DNA from: an uncultured Saprospiraceae bacterium
GTDB lineage: Bacteria; Bacteroidota; Bacteroidia; Chitinophagales; Saprospiraceae
Direction: 5' to 3'
Assembly: GCA_937967535.1 (NCBI GenBank)
Contig: CALCMV010000285.1
Location: forward strand, 1 to 29,787
Length of the DNA stretch: 29,787 nt
Shown: positions 23,223 to 29,787 of the stretch, in pieces
Numbering within the stretch: position 1 is the first letter of the stretch
Layout of the letters: the number at the start of each line of letters is the position of its first letter
Program-made: the position numbers and the translations under genes
Notes under the pieces: generated by a model
Told to the model about the DNA's origin: nothing
The model's input: the letters and a program-made list of their open reading frames with translations, nothing else
Databases searched by the model: none

Positions 23223-24080
23223 ATGAAAAAAATAATCATGTTATTCCTTGTATCTATGTGTATTACATACGCATACACACAAGAGCGCGAATCCGTACAA
23301 AACACCTTCAAATCCACTCGTGTCATCAATACCCATTCGGTAGAGACTTTGCAAAAAAACAAACTCGATATCCGTATCGGGCATCGTTTTGGCGATTTTG
23401 CGGGCAGTGCAGGCGGTTGGCCCACCTTTTATGGTCTCGAAAATGCGGCTGATGTACTCATCGGTTTCCAATACGGTCTGTCGAACAGCTTGGGCATTGG
23501 ACTCACACGCACCAAAGGCGCAGGACCACACCGCGCACTCATCAACGGGCAAATCAAATACCGCGCACTATGGCAAAATGATAAAATACCCGTCTCGGTC
23601 ACACTACTTGCCGGAACAGGATTTAGCACCATGCAAGCAAGCGAAAATCCCGAAGCCCTCAATCGTTTCGAGCAATACGCACATCGTTTTTCTTATGTAT
23701 ATCAAGCACATATTGCCCGCAAATTTGGCGATAGATTTTCCCTACAAATCACGCCGAGTTACATCCACCGCAATATCACGCGCTTTGATGTCCAAAATGA
23801 CATCTTCAGCATTGGTGCAGCTACGCGGATTCAACTCTCCAAAGTTTATGCCTTATTAATTGACATCACCGCGCCTTTTTCAGAACAACATTCAAACGGA
23901 GAATACACACTGCCCGTCGGTCTCGGATTGGAAATTGACACCGGCGGACACATCTTCCAAATCAACCTCACCAATGCACGCGGCATGGCAGAAACCGACT
24001 ACATTCCCTATACCAATTCCCTGTGGGGAGAAGGGCAATTTAGATTGGGCTTTACGATTTCTCGTTTGTTTAATTTGTAA
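23223..24080 (+). CDS. DUF5777 family outer-membrane beta-barrel protein
   Basis: A 285-residue exported protein with signal peptide MKKIIMLFLVSMCITYAYTQ. The mature N-terminus carries NTFKSTRVINTHSVETLQ, which I recognise as the DUF5777 signature. Repeated amphipathic strands follow (LDIRIGHRFGDF, ADVLIGFQYGLSNSLGIGLT, KYRALW, VSVTLLAGTGF and so on), ending in RLGFTISRLFNL with a terminal aromatic strand like outer-membrane barrels. The start at 23223 begins the signal peptide. The genes on both sides encode heme-motif proteins, so a role in an electron-transfer or metal-related envelope complex is possible; this is inference from position. Confidence 0.75.
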   Translation: MKKIIMLFLVSMCITYAYTQERESVQNTFKSTRVINTHSVETLQKNKLDIRIGHRFGDFAGSAGGWPTFYGLENAADVLIGFQYGLSNSLGIGLTRTKGAGPHRALINGQIKYRALWQNDKIPVSVTLLAGTGFSTMQASENPEALNRFEQYAHRFSYVYQAHIARKFGDRFSLQITPSYIHRNITRFDVQNDIFSIGAATRIQLSKVYALLIDITAPFSEQHSNGEYTLPVGLGLEIDTGGHIFQINLTNARGMAETDYIPYTNSLWGEGQFRLGFTISRLFNL

Positions 24081-24082
24081 AA

Positions 24083-24144
24083 ACGTAACACAGACATTCC
24101 TGTCTGTAACCGCACAAGCACAGATAGGAATGTCTGTGTTACGT
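24083..24144. repeat. 25-bp inverted repeat ACGTAACACAGACATTCC
   Basis: Arms 24083-24107 and 24120-24144 match at 24 of 25 positions around a 12-nt loop. It lies in the 83-bp gap between the barrel and the di-heme cytochrome and could act as an attenuator or terminator. Confidence 0.85.
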
Positions 24145-24163
24145 CGTGGTAAATTCCATTATC

Positions 24164-25186
24164 ATGAAAAATATCGCTTTTGCTATCTTTTTGATAAGCA
24201 GTATAATAATCCTCGCTGCAAATACTTTTATTGATAAAAATAATTTCAAAATCAATAAAAATACGCCTGTTGCAGAAATCCTCCAACAACTCGGCGAAAC
24301 TGCACCAAATCACATTCAAAATGAAATAAATACGGATGCGGTGGCTATCGGTAAAAATATCGTGTTGAATGGTTTGAGTTCAAAAACAGCAGAGGGAGGT
24401 CGTCGCCAAAGCAAACATTTCGTCTGTACTTCCTGCCATAATGTGCAGCGTGAAGACCCTACTTTGAGCATAAGCGACCCGGAGGCAAGACTCCAATATG
24501 CACAAGCAAACGGACTACCTTTTTTGCAGGGAACGACTCTATACGGTGCAGTTAACCGCGAATCATGGTACAACGGTGATTACGCTAAAAAATACGATGC
24601 CGAAAAAATCAAACCTGCCCAAACTAACTTCCGCGAAGCCATCCAACTTTGTGCCGTCGAGTGCGCTCAGGGGCGCGAATTGAAGGAGTGGGAATTGGAA
24701 AGTGTATTGGCATATTTGTGGACTTTACAATTGAAAATGGACGACCTCAAACTCTCCGACGCCGACCTCCAACGCATCGAGAACGGCATCAACGACAATT
24801 CACAAACCACTGACTTAGTGCAATTTATCAAGTCAAAATACCAGCAAGCCGCCCCCGCCACCTTCAATGAAAAACCAGACAATTTACAGAAAGGCTATGG
24901 CTTAAAAGGCGATGCCGACAAAGGCAAATTGATTTATGATTTGGGCTGCCAACACTGCCACGAAAATGGTCGCTACTCCATGTTTGTCTTGGATGATTCT
25001 AAGCTGACCATGCGTTTTATGAGGCGCAATTTTACGAAATATACCCGCTACTCCACATACCACGTCACCAGCTACGGCTACACTACAAACGGCAAACGAC
25101 AGTACATGCCCAACTACACTTTAGAACGTATGAGCAACCAACAAATCGAAGATTTAAGGGCTTATTTTGAAAGAGAAAGTAAATAG
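24164..25186 (+). CDS. Di-heme c-type cytochrome
   Basis: A 340-residue exported protein with N-terminal hydrophobic segment KNIAFAIFLISSIIILAAN (signal or anchor). Heme site 1 is CTSCH (C88, C91, H92), preceded by SKHFVCTSC. Heme site 2 is CQHCH (C262, C265, H266). PNYTLERMSNQQIEDLRAYF near the C-terminus, with YMP (M315), gives a likely axial Met for domain 2. Domain 1 has ESWYNGDY and a CAVECAQGRELKEWELES block between the hemes. It would work in the periplasm or on an outer-membrane face. The start at 24164 is preferred over 24146 because it opens the signal. Its donor and acceptor are unknown. Confidence 0.82.
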   Translation: MKNIAFAIFLISSIIILAANTFIDKNNFKINKNTPVAEILQQLGETAPNHIQNEINTDAVAIGKNIVLNGLSSKTAEGGRRQSKHFVCTSCHNVQREDPTLSISDPEARLQYAQANGLPFLQGTTLYGAVNRESWYNGDYAKKYDAEKIKPAQTNFREAIQLCAVECAQGRELKEWELESVLAYLWTLQLKMDDLKLSDADLQRIENGINDNSQTTDLVQFIKSKYQQAAPATFNEKPDNLQKGYGLKGDADKGKLIYDLGCQHCHENGRYSMFVLDDSKLTMRFMRRNFTKYTRYSTYHVTSYGYTTNGKRQYMPNYTLERMSNQQIEDLRAYFERESK

Positions 25187-25187
25187 A

Positions 25188-25251
25188 ACGTAAAACGATT
25201 TTGCAAATCGTTTCTTCACAAACGCATACGATTTACAAAATCGTTTTACGT
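25188..25251. repeat. 24-bp inverted repeat ACGTAAAACGATTTTG, copy 1
   Basis: Arms 25188-25211 and 25228-25251 match at 23 of 24 positions, beginning right after the cytochrome stop codon. A second copy of the same hairpin family is at 26987-27048. Confidence 0.85.
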
Positions 25252-25296
25252 CCAATATTTTCACAAAAGCCATCGTTTCTAACCAGCCACTATTCA

Positions 25297-25443
25297 CAAT
25301 GTGTTCGCCAATTTTGAATAAAAAATTTTGAATGTTAAAAAATACTTAATTTGTTAGTTATTAATTATCAGCAAAAAATAAAATATAATTTAAAATCATT
25401 CACTCATTCAAAATTCATAATTCAAAATTTGGCGAAGACATTA
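25297..25443. mobile_element. Family B MITE-like element, copy 2 (147 bp)
   Basis: Ends CAATGTGTTCGCCAA and TTGGCGAAGACATTA match copy 1. Flanks TATTCA (25291-25296) and TAGTCA (25444-25449) agree at five of six bases, consistent with an ageing 6-bp duplication. It ends 21 bp before the next ORF and so makes up most of that gene's upstream region. Confidence 0.75.
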
Positions 25444-25464
25444 TAGTCACCATTCACTAAAAAA

Positions 25465-26979
25465 ATGATAGAATCAGGACAAGTCATCAATATCAATAGA
25501 ACGATTCCTACTATCGGCGAACTTACAAATGTATTTGTCGAAAAGGAAATAGGAGAAGGTAAATACGGTACGATATGGCGTTTGCGCGACCAAGCGAAAA
25601 AAGGACAATATTATGTCCTCGAACACCTCCGCGAAGTGCCGGACGAAGCCCTCGTCACGCGCCTCAAAGAAGCTATGTCTCGTCAATCAGAATTGAGTAT
25701 CTTGCCACAAGCCTATGACCTCATTCAGTTGGAAGATGATAGTGTCATCATTCTCGGTGAATACATAAAAGGCACACCTTTAGGTGAGTGGACAGCAGCA
25801 GGTATCAACCGCCCCTGGGAAGCCAAAAAAGAAATATTTCTCCGATTATTGCAAGGCATAAAAGAAGTACAAGAGCGCATGTCCGGCTTCCGGTTGGATG
25901 CAAATAAATTGCTCATTACGCCGCAAGGTGATATTAAAATTTCAGGACATGGAATTATACAATACCCTGTCAATGAATCATCTATAGTGGCACATGCCGC
26001 CCCCGAAGCATACCTAAATAAGGGCGATGTAGAGAGTGCCTCCCGCGCGAATGTCTTTACACTCGGTAGTATTTTGTACGCCTTTATCAAAGGAGAAAAC
26101 TATTGGCGGGCTTTGGGTTATGAGCAGCCGCCTTATGCTGCTATGACCGAAGCCGGACAAGCAAAAGACGGCAATATTTTGGATACATTTGATGTGGGTT
26201 TTGAGTATCCGGAAGAGGTGGCTTCGGCGGTTCGGATTGCGACAAATTTTCGTGCAGAAAAACGATTCAGCAATGTTGATTCTTTCCTTCGGCACTTCAA
26301 TCAAGAATCTATTCCCGAAGTGAAACCCTTACCCACCGAACCCGTTTTTAAGCCTGAAAAAAAACAAGCCGCTATGACAAGCAGCCAAGTAATGCAAGCC
26401 CCAAAAACCAAGACCCGATTGCGAAAAGGACCTGTCGCAGCACTCGTCGCTTTATTGGCAATTTTGGCATTGGGGGGAATGTATATGATGCGTGGCGGCA
26501 GCGGCAAAAAAGCTCCTGAACTCACACTCGAAGAACGTAAAGACTGGGGCATGGCAGTGGATAAAAACACCGAATACTATTACCGAAAATATCTCGAAAA
26601 TCACCCCAACGGCGAATATACCGGAGTGGCATTTGACAAGATAGACAGCATCTACAACGCACCCGTCACGCAAGAAGAATTGATGGGGTCGCGCTTCACC
26701 GGTAAATATACACAGTCAGATGACCCTAAAGTTTTTTCGATGCGTTTTGATGAAATCACGCCCAACGGCAGCGATTTTGATTTCAAATGCACCGTCAATA
26801 TAAGCGCACAACGCAAAGAACTCATCGGCTCAATTGATATGAACGATTACCTGATTAGCTTTGAAGAATTGGGCGATGATTATCCAAAATTGAATATCAC
26901 CATCGGGCGACTTTACAAGCGGGAAGGGAAGATTTTTATTGAATCAACTGATGTAGCGCAGTATTGGATTTTGAGATAA
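25465..26979 (+). CDS. Transmembrane protein with a degenerate protein-kinase domain (pseudokinase)
   Basis: A 504-residue protein. Residues 20-280 follow the Ser/Thr kinase fold. The glycine loop IGEGKYGTIW (29-38) is intact and AAPE (178-181) is kept. The catalytic sites are lost: the VAIK Lys is E53 (YVLEHL), HRD reads GFR (141-143), the catalytic-loop Asn is K148, DFG reads GHG (161-163), and the helix-F Asp is N196. A basic linker (RLRKG) leads to a transmembrane helix at about 323-342 (PVAALVALLAILALGGMYMM). A 160-residue outer domain follows with beta-strands (FTGKYTQSD, SMRFDEITPN, KLNITIGRLYKREGKIFIES). The cytoplasmic part probably binds ligand or partner rather than phosphorylating. 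A family B element lies directly upstream. Confidence 0.75.
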   Translation: MIESGQVININRTIPTIGELTNVFVEKEIGEGKYGTIWRLRDQAKKGQYYVLEHLREVPDEALVTRLKEAMSRQSELSILPQAYDLIQLEDDSVIILGEYIKGTPLGEWTAAGINRPWEAKKEIFLRLLQGIKEVQERMSGFRLDANKLLITPQGDIKISGHGIIQYPVNESSIVAHAAPEAYLNKGDVESASRANVFTLGSILYAFIKGENYWRALGYEQPPYAAMTEAGQAKDGNILDTFDVGFEYPEEVASAVRIATNFRAEKRFSNVDSFLRHFNQESIPEVKPLPTEPVFKPEKKQAAMTSSQVMQAPKTKTRLRKGPVAALVALLAILALGGMYMMRGGSGKKAPELTLEERKDWGMAVDKNTEYYYRKYLENHPNGEYTGVAFDKIDSIYNAPVTQEELMGSRFTGKYTQSDDPKVFSMRFDEITPNGSDFDFKCTVNISAQRKELIGSIDMNDYLISFEELGDDYPKLNITIGRLYKREGKIFIESTDVAQYWILR

Positions 26980-26986
26980 TTGAAAG

Positions 26987-27048
26987 GTAAAACGATTTTG
27001 TAAATCGTTGCTCAAAAATGGGCAGAACGATTTGCAAAATCGTTTTAC
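26987..27048. repeat. 23-bp inverted repeat GTAAAACGATTTTGTAAATC, copy 2
   Basis: Arms 26987-27009 and 27026-27048 match at 22 of 23 positions. Same family as 25188-25251, so the pseudokinase gene lies between two copies. The rest of 27049-27322 is A/T-rich with no gene and no recognised promoter. Confidence 0.85.
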
Positions 27049-27322
27049 ATTCCACCAAAATTTGAAATTAACCGCAGTGAACTCATCCTTTTTTAGATTT
27101 TACACATATAAAATCGTCAAAAACACTAGTATTGTCGAAAAAAATTGGTGAAATATGATTGAAAGTGTATTTTAGTGGAAAATACAGATAAAAAACATTT
27201 ATCTATAAATATGAAAGTAGCGAAATTGGGTATTTAATTCAAATATGAGAAAAAAATGCTTAATTTAGCGTGAAACAGTAAGAGCATGTTTCCTACAAGG
27301 ATTACAAACAAAAGCCAATAAA

Positions 27323-27754
27323 TTGACCATAGAATTTCCATACAAAATACAATCAAGAACACTCAACAAAGAGCGACATTCCCGGTATCATTATCCCATA
27401 GTTCCGGCAATTATTGAAATACCCGAAATTAATGTTTCGAGCGCACCTTTTACCGAAAATTTTTTGATAGATTCCGGTGCATCTATTAGTATTCTGCACC
27501 AAAGAAATAAGCGATTCTTTGAATCTGCAACACCTTTTGATACAACTAATATCGTATTTGGTAATTCAGAAGTGAAACTTGATGTGTACAAAATAAGACT
27601 TAAAATAGAAGGAACGGAAATTGGGATAAGTGTTGCATTAGCCAAAAACATGAAAATAAATTATTCGTTATTAGGTTATTTTCAGGGAATCGAAGCGTTT
27701 GATATTTTTGTAATGAACAATAAAAAAAGAGTGTTTAAACTTGTAAAAACATGA
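27323..27754 (+). CDS. Retropepsin-like aspartyl protease domain protein
   Basis: A 143-residue protein with no signal peptide. FLIDSGASISIL (about 47-58) is the D-S/T-G active-site motif of single-domain retroviral-type aspartic proteases, with preceding strands VPAIIEI and INVSSAPF. INYSLLGYFQGIEAFDIFV matches the distal Leu-Leu-Gly block of bacterial retropepsin-like proteins, and the C-terminal KRVFKLVK is a closing strand. A homodimer would be needed for activity. No ATG is available: the frame is open from 27269 and TTG at 27323 is the best start codon. It overlaps the next gene by four bases (ATGA), so the two are translationally coupled. Confidence 0.68.
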   Translation: MTIEFPYKIQSRTLNKERHSRYHYPIVPAIIEIPEINVSSAPFTENFLIDSGASISILHQRNKRFFESATPFDTTNIVFGNSEVKLDVYKIRLKIEGTEIGISVALAKNMKINYSLLGYFQGIEAFDIFVMNNKKRVFKLVKT

Positions 27755-28305
27755 AGTATCAAGAATTTATAGACCACTTGCTTGCGGTGTATTACTTCAA
27801 TCGAAAAGCTAATCCAACGTTTGCATTGAGTCCATTTTGGATAATAGATATGATGAAGGAAGGGTATGGCTCAAGTGATGTGCAAGATATAATGAACTAT
27901 CTTGGTGCAGAAGGATACTTATCTCATTATAATCAAAAATCTGGTTTAGTATGGAAAATCACACCAAGAGGACAAATATACTATGAAGGATTAGATAAAG
28001 AATATCAAGGTCGCATAAAAAAACTCCTAGATCAAAAAGGCATTCTTCGAGTCTTGGAAAGACTCAAGAATCCCGAAAAATTTAATAAAGAAACAGTCAA
28101 CAACCTTATCGAAGAAATTGAAAAAGAACTCCAAGAACTTGATGGTATAGACAAAGACCTTTTAGAAGATATACAAATTATTAAACTTGAATATTCTAAG
28201 AGAAGACCGGATAGAGAAATTTTACGATTAAAAACAGAACACTTCTTAGATGAAAATGTATTATTTGATAAAGTAATAGATTTAAAGTATAAGTTAAGTG
28301 TTTGA
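27751..28305 (+). CDS. Winged-helix-like protein of unknown function coupled to the retropepsin gene
   Basis: A 184-residue cytoplasmic protein. Residues 1-80 look like a winged-helix domain: FIDHLLAVYYFNRK, then FWIIDMMKEGYGSSDVQDIM, LGAEGYLSH and the wing VWKITPRGQIYYEG. Residues 85-184 are charged helices, likely a coiled coil (KKLLDQKGILRVLERLKN, then NNLIEEIEKELQELDGIDKD), ending in DKVIDLKYKL. No named family was recognised. The ATGA overlap with the upstream protease-like gene argues that the two act together. The flotillin gene starts 60 bp downstream on the same strand. Confidence 0.65.
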   Translation: MKYQEFIDHLLAVYYFNRKANPTFALSPFWIIDMMKEGYGSSDVQDIMNYLGAEGYLSHYNQKSGLVWKITPRGQIYYEGLDKEYQGRIKKLLDQKGILRVLERLKNPEKFNKETVNNLIEEIEKELQELDGIDKDLLEDIQIIKLEYSKRRPDREILRLKTEHFLDENVLFDKVIDLKYKLSV

Positions 28306-28365
28306 GAAATACATTTTATAAATTCACACAAAATAAATTATTAACTCATTTAAAATTAAAGGATT

Positions 28366-29787
28366 ATGCTTACAGGAATGGTTGCACTTATAGGCGGATT
28401 CATTTTACTCGCCTTTCTTATGTTATTATTTGCGGCATCGCGTTACAAGCGTTGTCCTTCGGATAGAATCCTTGTGGTCTACGGACGTACAAGTGGTGGA
28501 CGTTCTGCCAAATGTATTCATGGTGGTGCTGCTTTTGTGTGGCCCGTCATTCAGGATTATGCCTTTTTAGAACTCACCCCGATTTCGATTGATGTTGATT
28601 TGCAGGGCGCATTGAGTCGGCAAAATATCCGTGTGGATGTGCCTTCGCGTTTTACCGTTGGGGTATCTGACGAAGAAGGGGTGATGACCAACGCAGCAGA
28701 CCGCTTACTCGGACTCGAAATGGATAGCATCCGCGACCTCGCACACGATATTATTGTGGGGCAAATGCGTCTCGTTATTGCTACGATGGATATTGAGGAA
28801 ATCAATGCCGACCGCGACAAGTTTTACGCCAATGTATCTTCCAATGTAGGTTTGGAGTTACGCAAAATCGGTCTGAAACTCATCAACGTCAACGTGACGG
28901 ACATCAAAGATGAATCCGGCTACATTCGCGCACTCGGACAAGAGGCTGCTGCTCAGGCGATTAACGAAGCCAAGAAAATAGTGGCAGAGAAAAATCGCGA
29001 TGGTAGCATCGGTGAAGCCAATGCACAGCGTGACCAACGTATTAAGGTTTCGGAGGCAGATTCACTTGCGAAAGTTGGTGAAGCCAATGCCAATGCCGAT
29101 GCCGTAGAGGGGGAAAATACCGCCCAAATCGCTATCGCAAAATCCAATGCACTGCGTCGTCAGCAAGAAGCCGAAGCCGAGCGTTTGGCTATCGCTTCTG
29201 AGAAAATACAAGCGGCAAAGGCACTCGAAGAAGCCTACCGCGCAGAGGAAGAAGCCGAAAAAGCGCGTGCAGCACGCGAGATGGCACGCCAAGAGGCAGA
29301 TGCCATCGTAAATGCCGAAATCGCCAAGCGCAAACTCGAAATCGAAGCCGAAGCCGAAGCCGAACAACGCCGACGCATCGCAAGAGGTGAAGCCGACGCG
29401 ATTTATGCCCGCAAGGAAGCCGAAGCACGCGGTATGTACGAACTCCTCAGCAAGCAAGCAGAAGGTTTTGAGAAGCTCGTCAACTCAGCCGGCAATAACT
29501 CGAAAGATGCTGTCTTGCTGATGGTCGCTGATAAATTGCCCGAACTCGTCAAAACGCAAGTCGAAGCAATTAAGAATATTAAAATTGATAAAGTCACCGT
29601 TTGGGAAGGCGGTAATCAGCAGGAAGGCGAGGGTAATTCGACCTCCAAATTTATTTCCGGCTTATACAAATCCGTTCCACCGATGAACGACCTTTTTAAT
29701 ATGGCTGGTATGGATTTGCCGCAATATTTGGGGAATAAAACACCGGAAGAAGCAGAAGCTGTGGAGGTGAAAGAGACCAAGAAGCAA
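28366..29787 (+). CDS. Flotillin-family SPFH protein (3' partial)
   Basis: 474 codons are visible and the frame is open at the window end. An N-terminal membrane segment (LTGMVALIGGFILLAFLMLL) is followed by the SPFH/band-7 domain (RCPSDRILVVYGRTSGG, HGGAAFVWPVIQDYAFLELT, then INVNVTDIKDESGYIRALGQ). A long Ala/Glu/Arg coiled coil with EAEAEAE repeats comes next, and then the flotillin C-terminal region (YELLSKQAEGFEKLVNSAG, VLLMVADKLPELVKTQVEAI). Flotillins scaffold membrane microdomains. Bacterial ones are often paired with an NfeD protein; none is upstream here, and the downstream side is cut. AAAGG lies 4 bp before the ATG. Confidence 0.9.
   Translation, partial: MLTGMVALIGGFILLAFLMLLFAASRYKRCPSDRILVVYGRTSGGRSAKCIHGGAAFVWPVIQDYAFLELTPISIDVDLQGALSRQNIRVDVPSRFTVGVSDEEGVMTNAADRLLGLEMDSIRDLAHDIIVGQMRLVIATMDIEEINADRDKFYANVSSNVGLELRKIGLKLINVNVTDIKDESGYIRALGQEAAAQAINEAKKIVAEKNRDGSIGEANAQRDQRIKVSEADSLAKVGEANANADAVEGENTAQIAIAKSNALRRQQEAEAERLAIASEKIQAAKALEEAYRAEEEAEKARAAREMARQEADAIVNAEIAKRKLEIEAEAEAEQRRRIARGEADAIYARKEAEARGMYELLSKQAEGFEKLVNSAGNNSKDAVLLMVADKLPELVKTQVEAIKNIKIDKVTVWEGGNQQEGEGNSTSKFISGLYKSVPPMNDLFNMAGMDLPQYLGNKTPEEAEAVEVKETKKQ

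Noticed and set aside
24008..24319. 103-residue minus-strand ORF
   Set aside because: It runs antisense across two genes and the 24083-24144 inverted repeat; the plus-strand cytochrome and barrel explain the region.

Overview
The window looks like a chromosomal piece of a Bacteroidota bacterium, probably a Saprospiria/Chitinophagia-type lineage. The lineage is inferred from gene content, not from a marker phylogeny. Supporting signs are near-consensus Bacteroidota promoters (TTG, 18-20 nt, TAnnTTTG) close to several start codons, A/T-rich leaders without Shine-Dalgarno motifs, an atpD-atpC pair split from the other ATP synthase genes, a PorD/DUF4835 protein (type IX secretion), a DUF5777 barrel, and a DivIC/FtsB protein of the Bacteroidota type. 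There is no rRNA, tRNA, CRISPR array or full-length insertion sequence.

Layout. 2-448: 3' end of an alpha-2-macroglobulin-like gene. 837-3926: beta-phosphoglucomutase and GH65 maltose/kojibiose-type phosphorylase, a disaccharide phosphorolysis pair. 4127-5767: S41 C-terminal processing protease. 6225-7288: two tandem ArsR-like winged-helix regulators, each with an ATACGTAT-centred palindrome upstream. 7452-8841: pxpA-pxpB (5-oxoprolinase) without pxpC. They converge, over a nested inverted repeat, on a DUF368 polyprenyl-phosphate transporter, followed by porD and hutH (all minus strand). recN (13347-15002) and a secreted protein of unknown function (15537-16238) are plus strand and converge on a GNAT acetyltransferase. 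17238-19077: atpD-atpC. 19625-20761: DUF1624/HGSNAT-like membrane acyltransferase, divergent from ftsB/divIC and sucD (20949-22182). 22773-25186: a heme-motif lipoprotein, a DUF5777 beta-barrel and a di-heme cytochrome c. 25465-26979: a transmembrane pseudokinase. 27323-29787: a retropepsin-like protein, a winged-helix-like protein and a flotillin cut by the window end.

The strongest unexplained signal lies between genes, which are crowded with small non-coding elements. Several are demonstrable insertions: terminal inverted repeats plus target-site duplications of 7, 6 or 9 bp. For three of them a second copy of the target repeat inside this window serves as the empty site (15003-15536 against 22459-22707). 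Other structures are near-perfect palindromes of 30-58 bp, one of them translated in frame inside the macroglobulin gene, and low-complexity short-word arrays just upstream of at least six start codons.

Protein-level candidates for follow-up are the retropepsin/winged-helix/flotillin cluster, the pseudokinase, and the heme-lipoprotein/barrel/cytochrome cluster.
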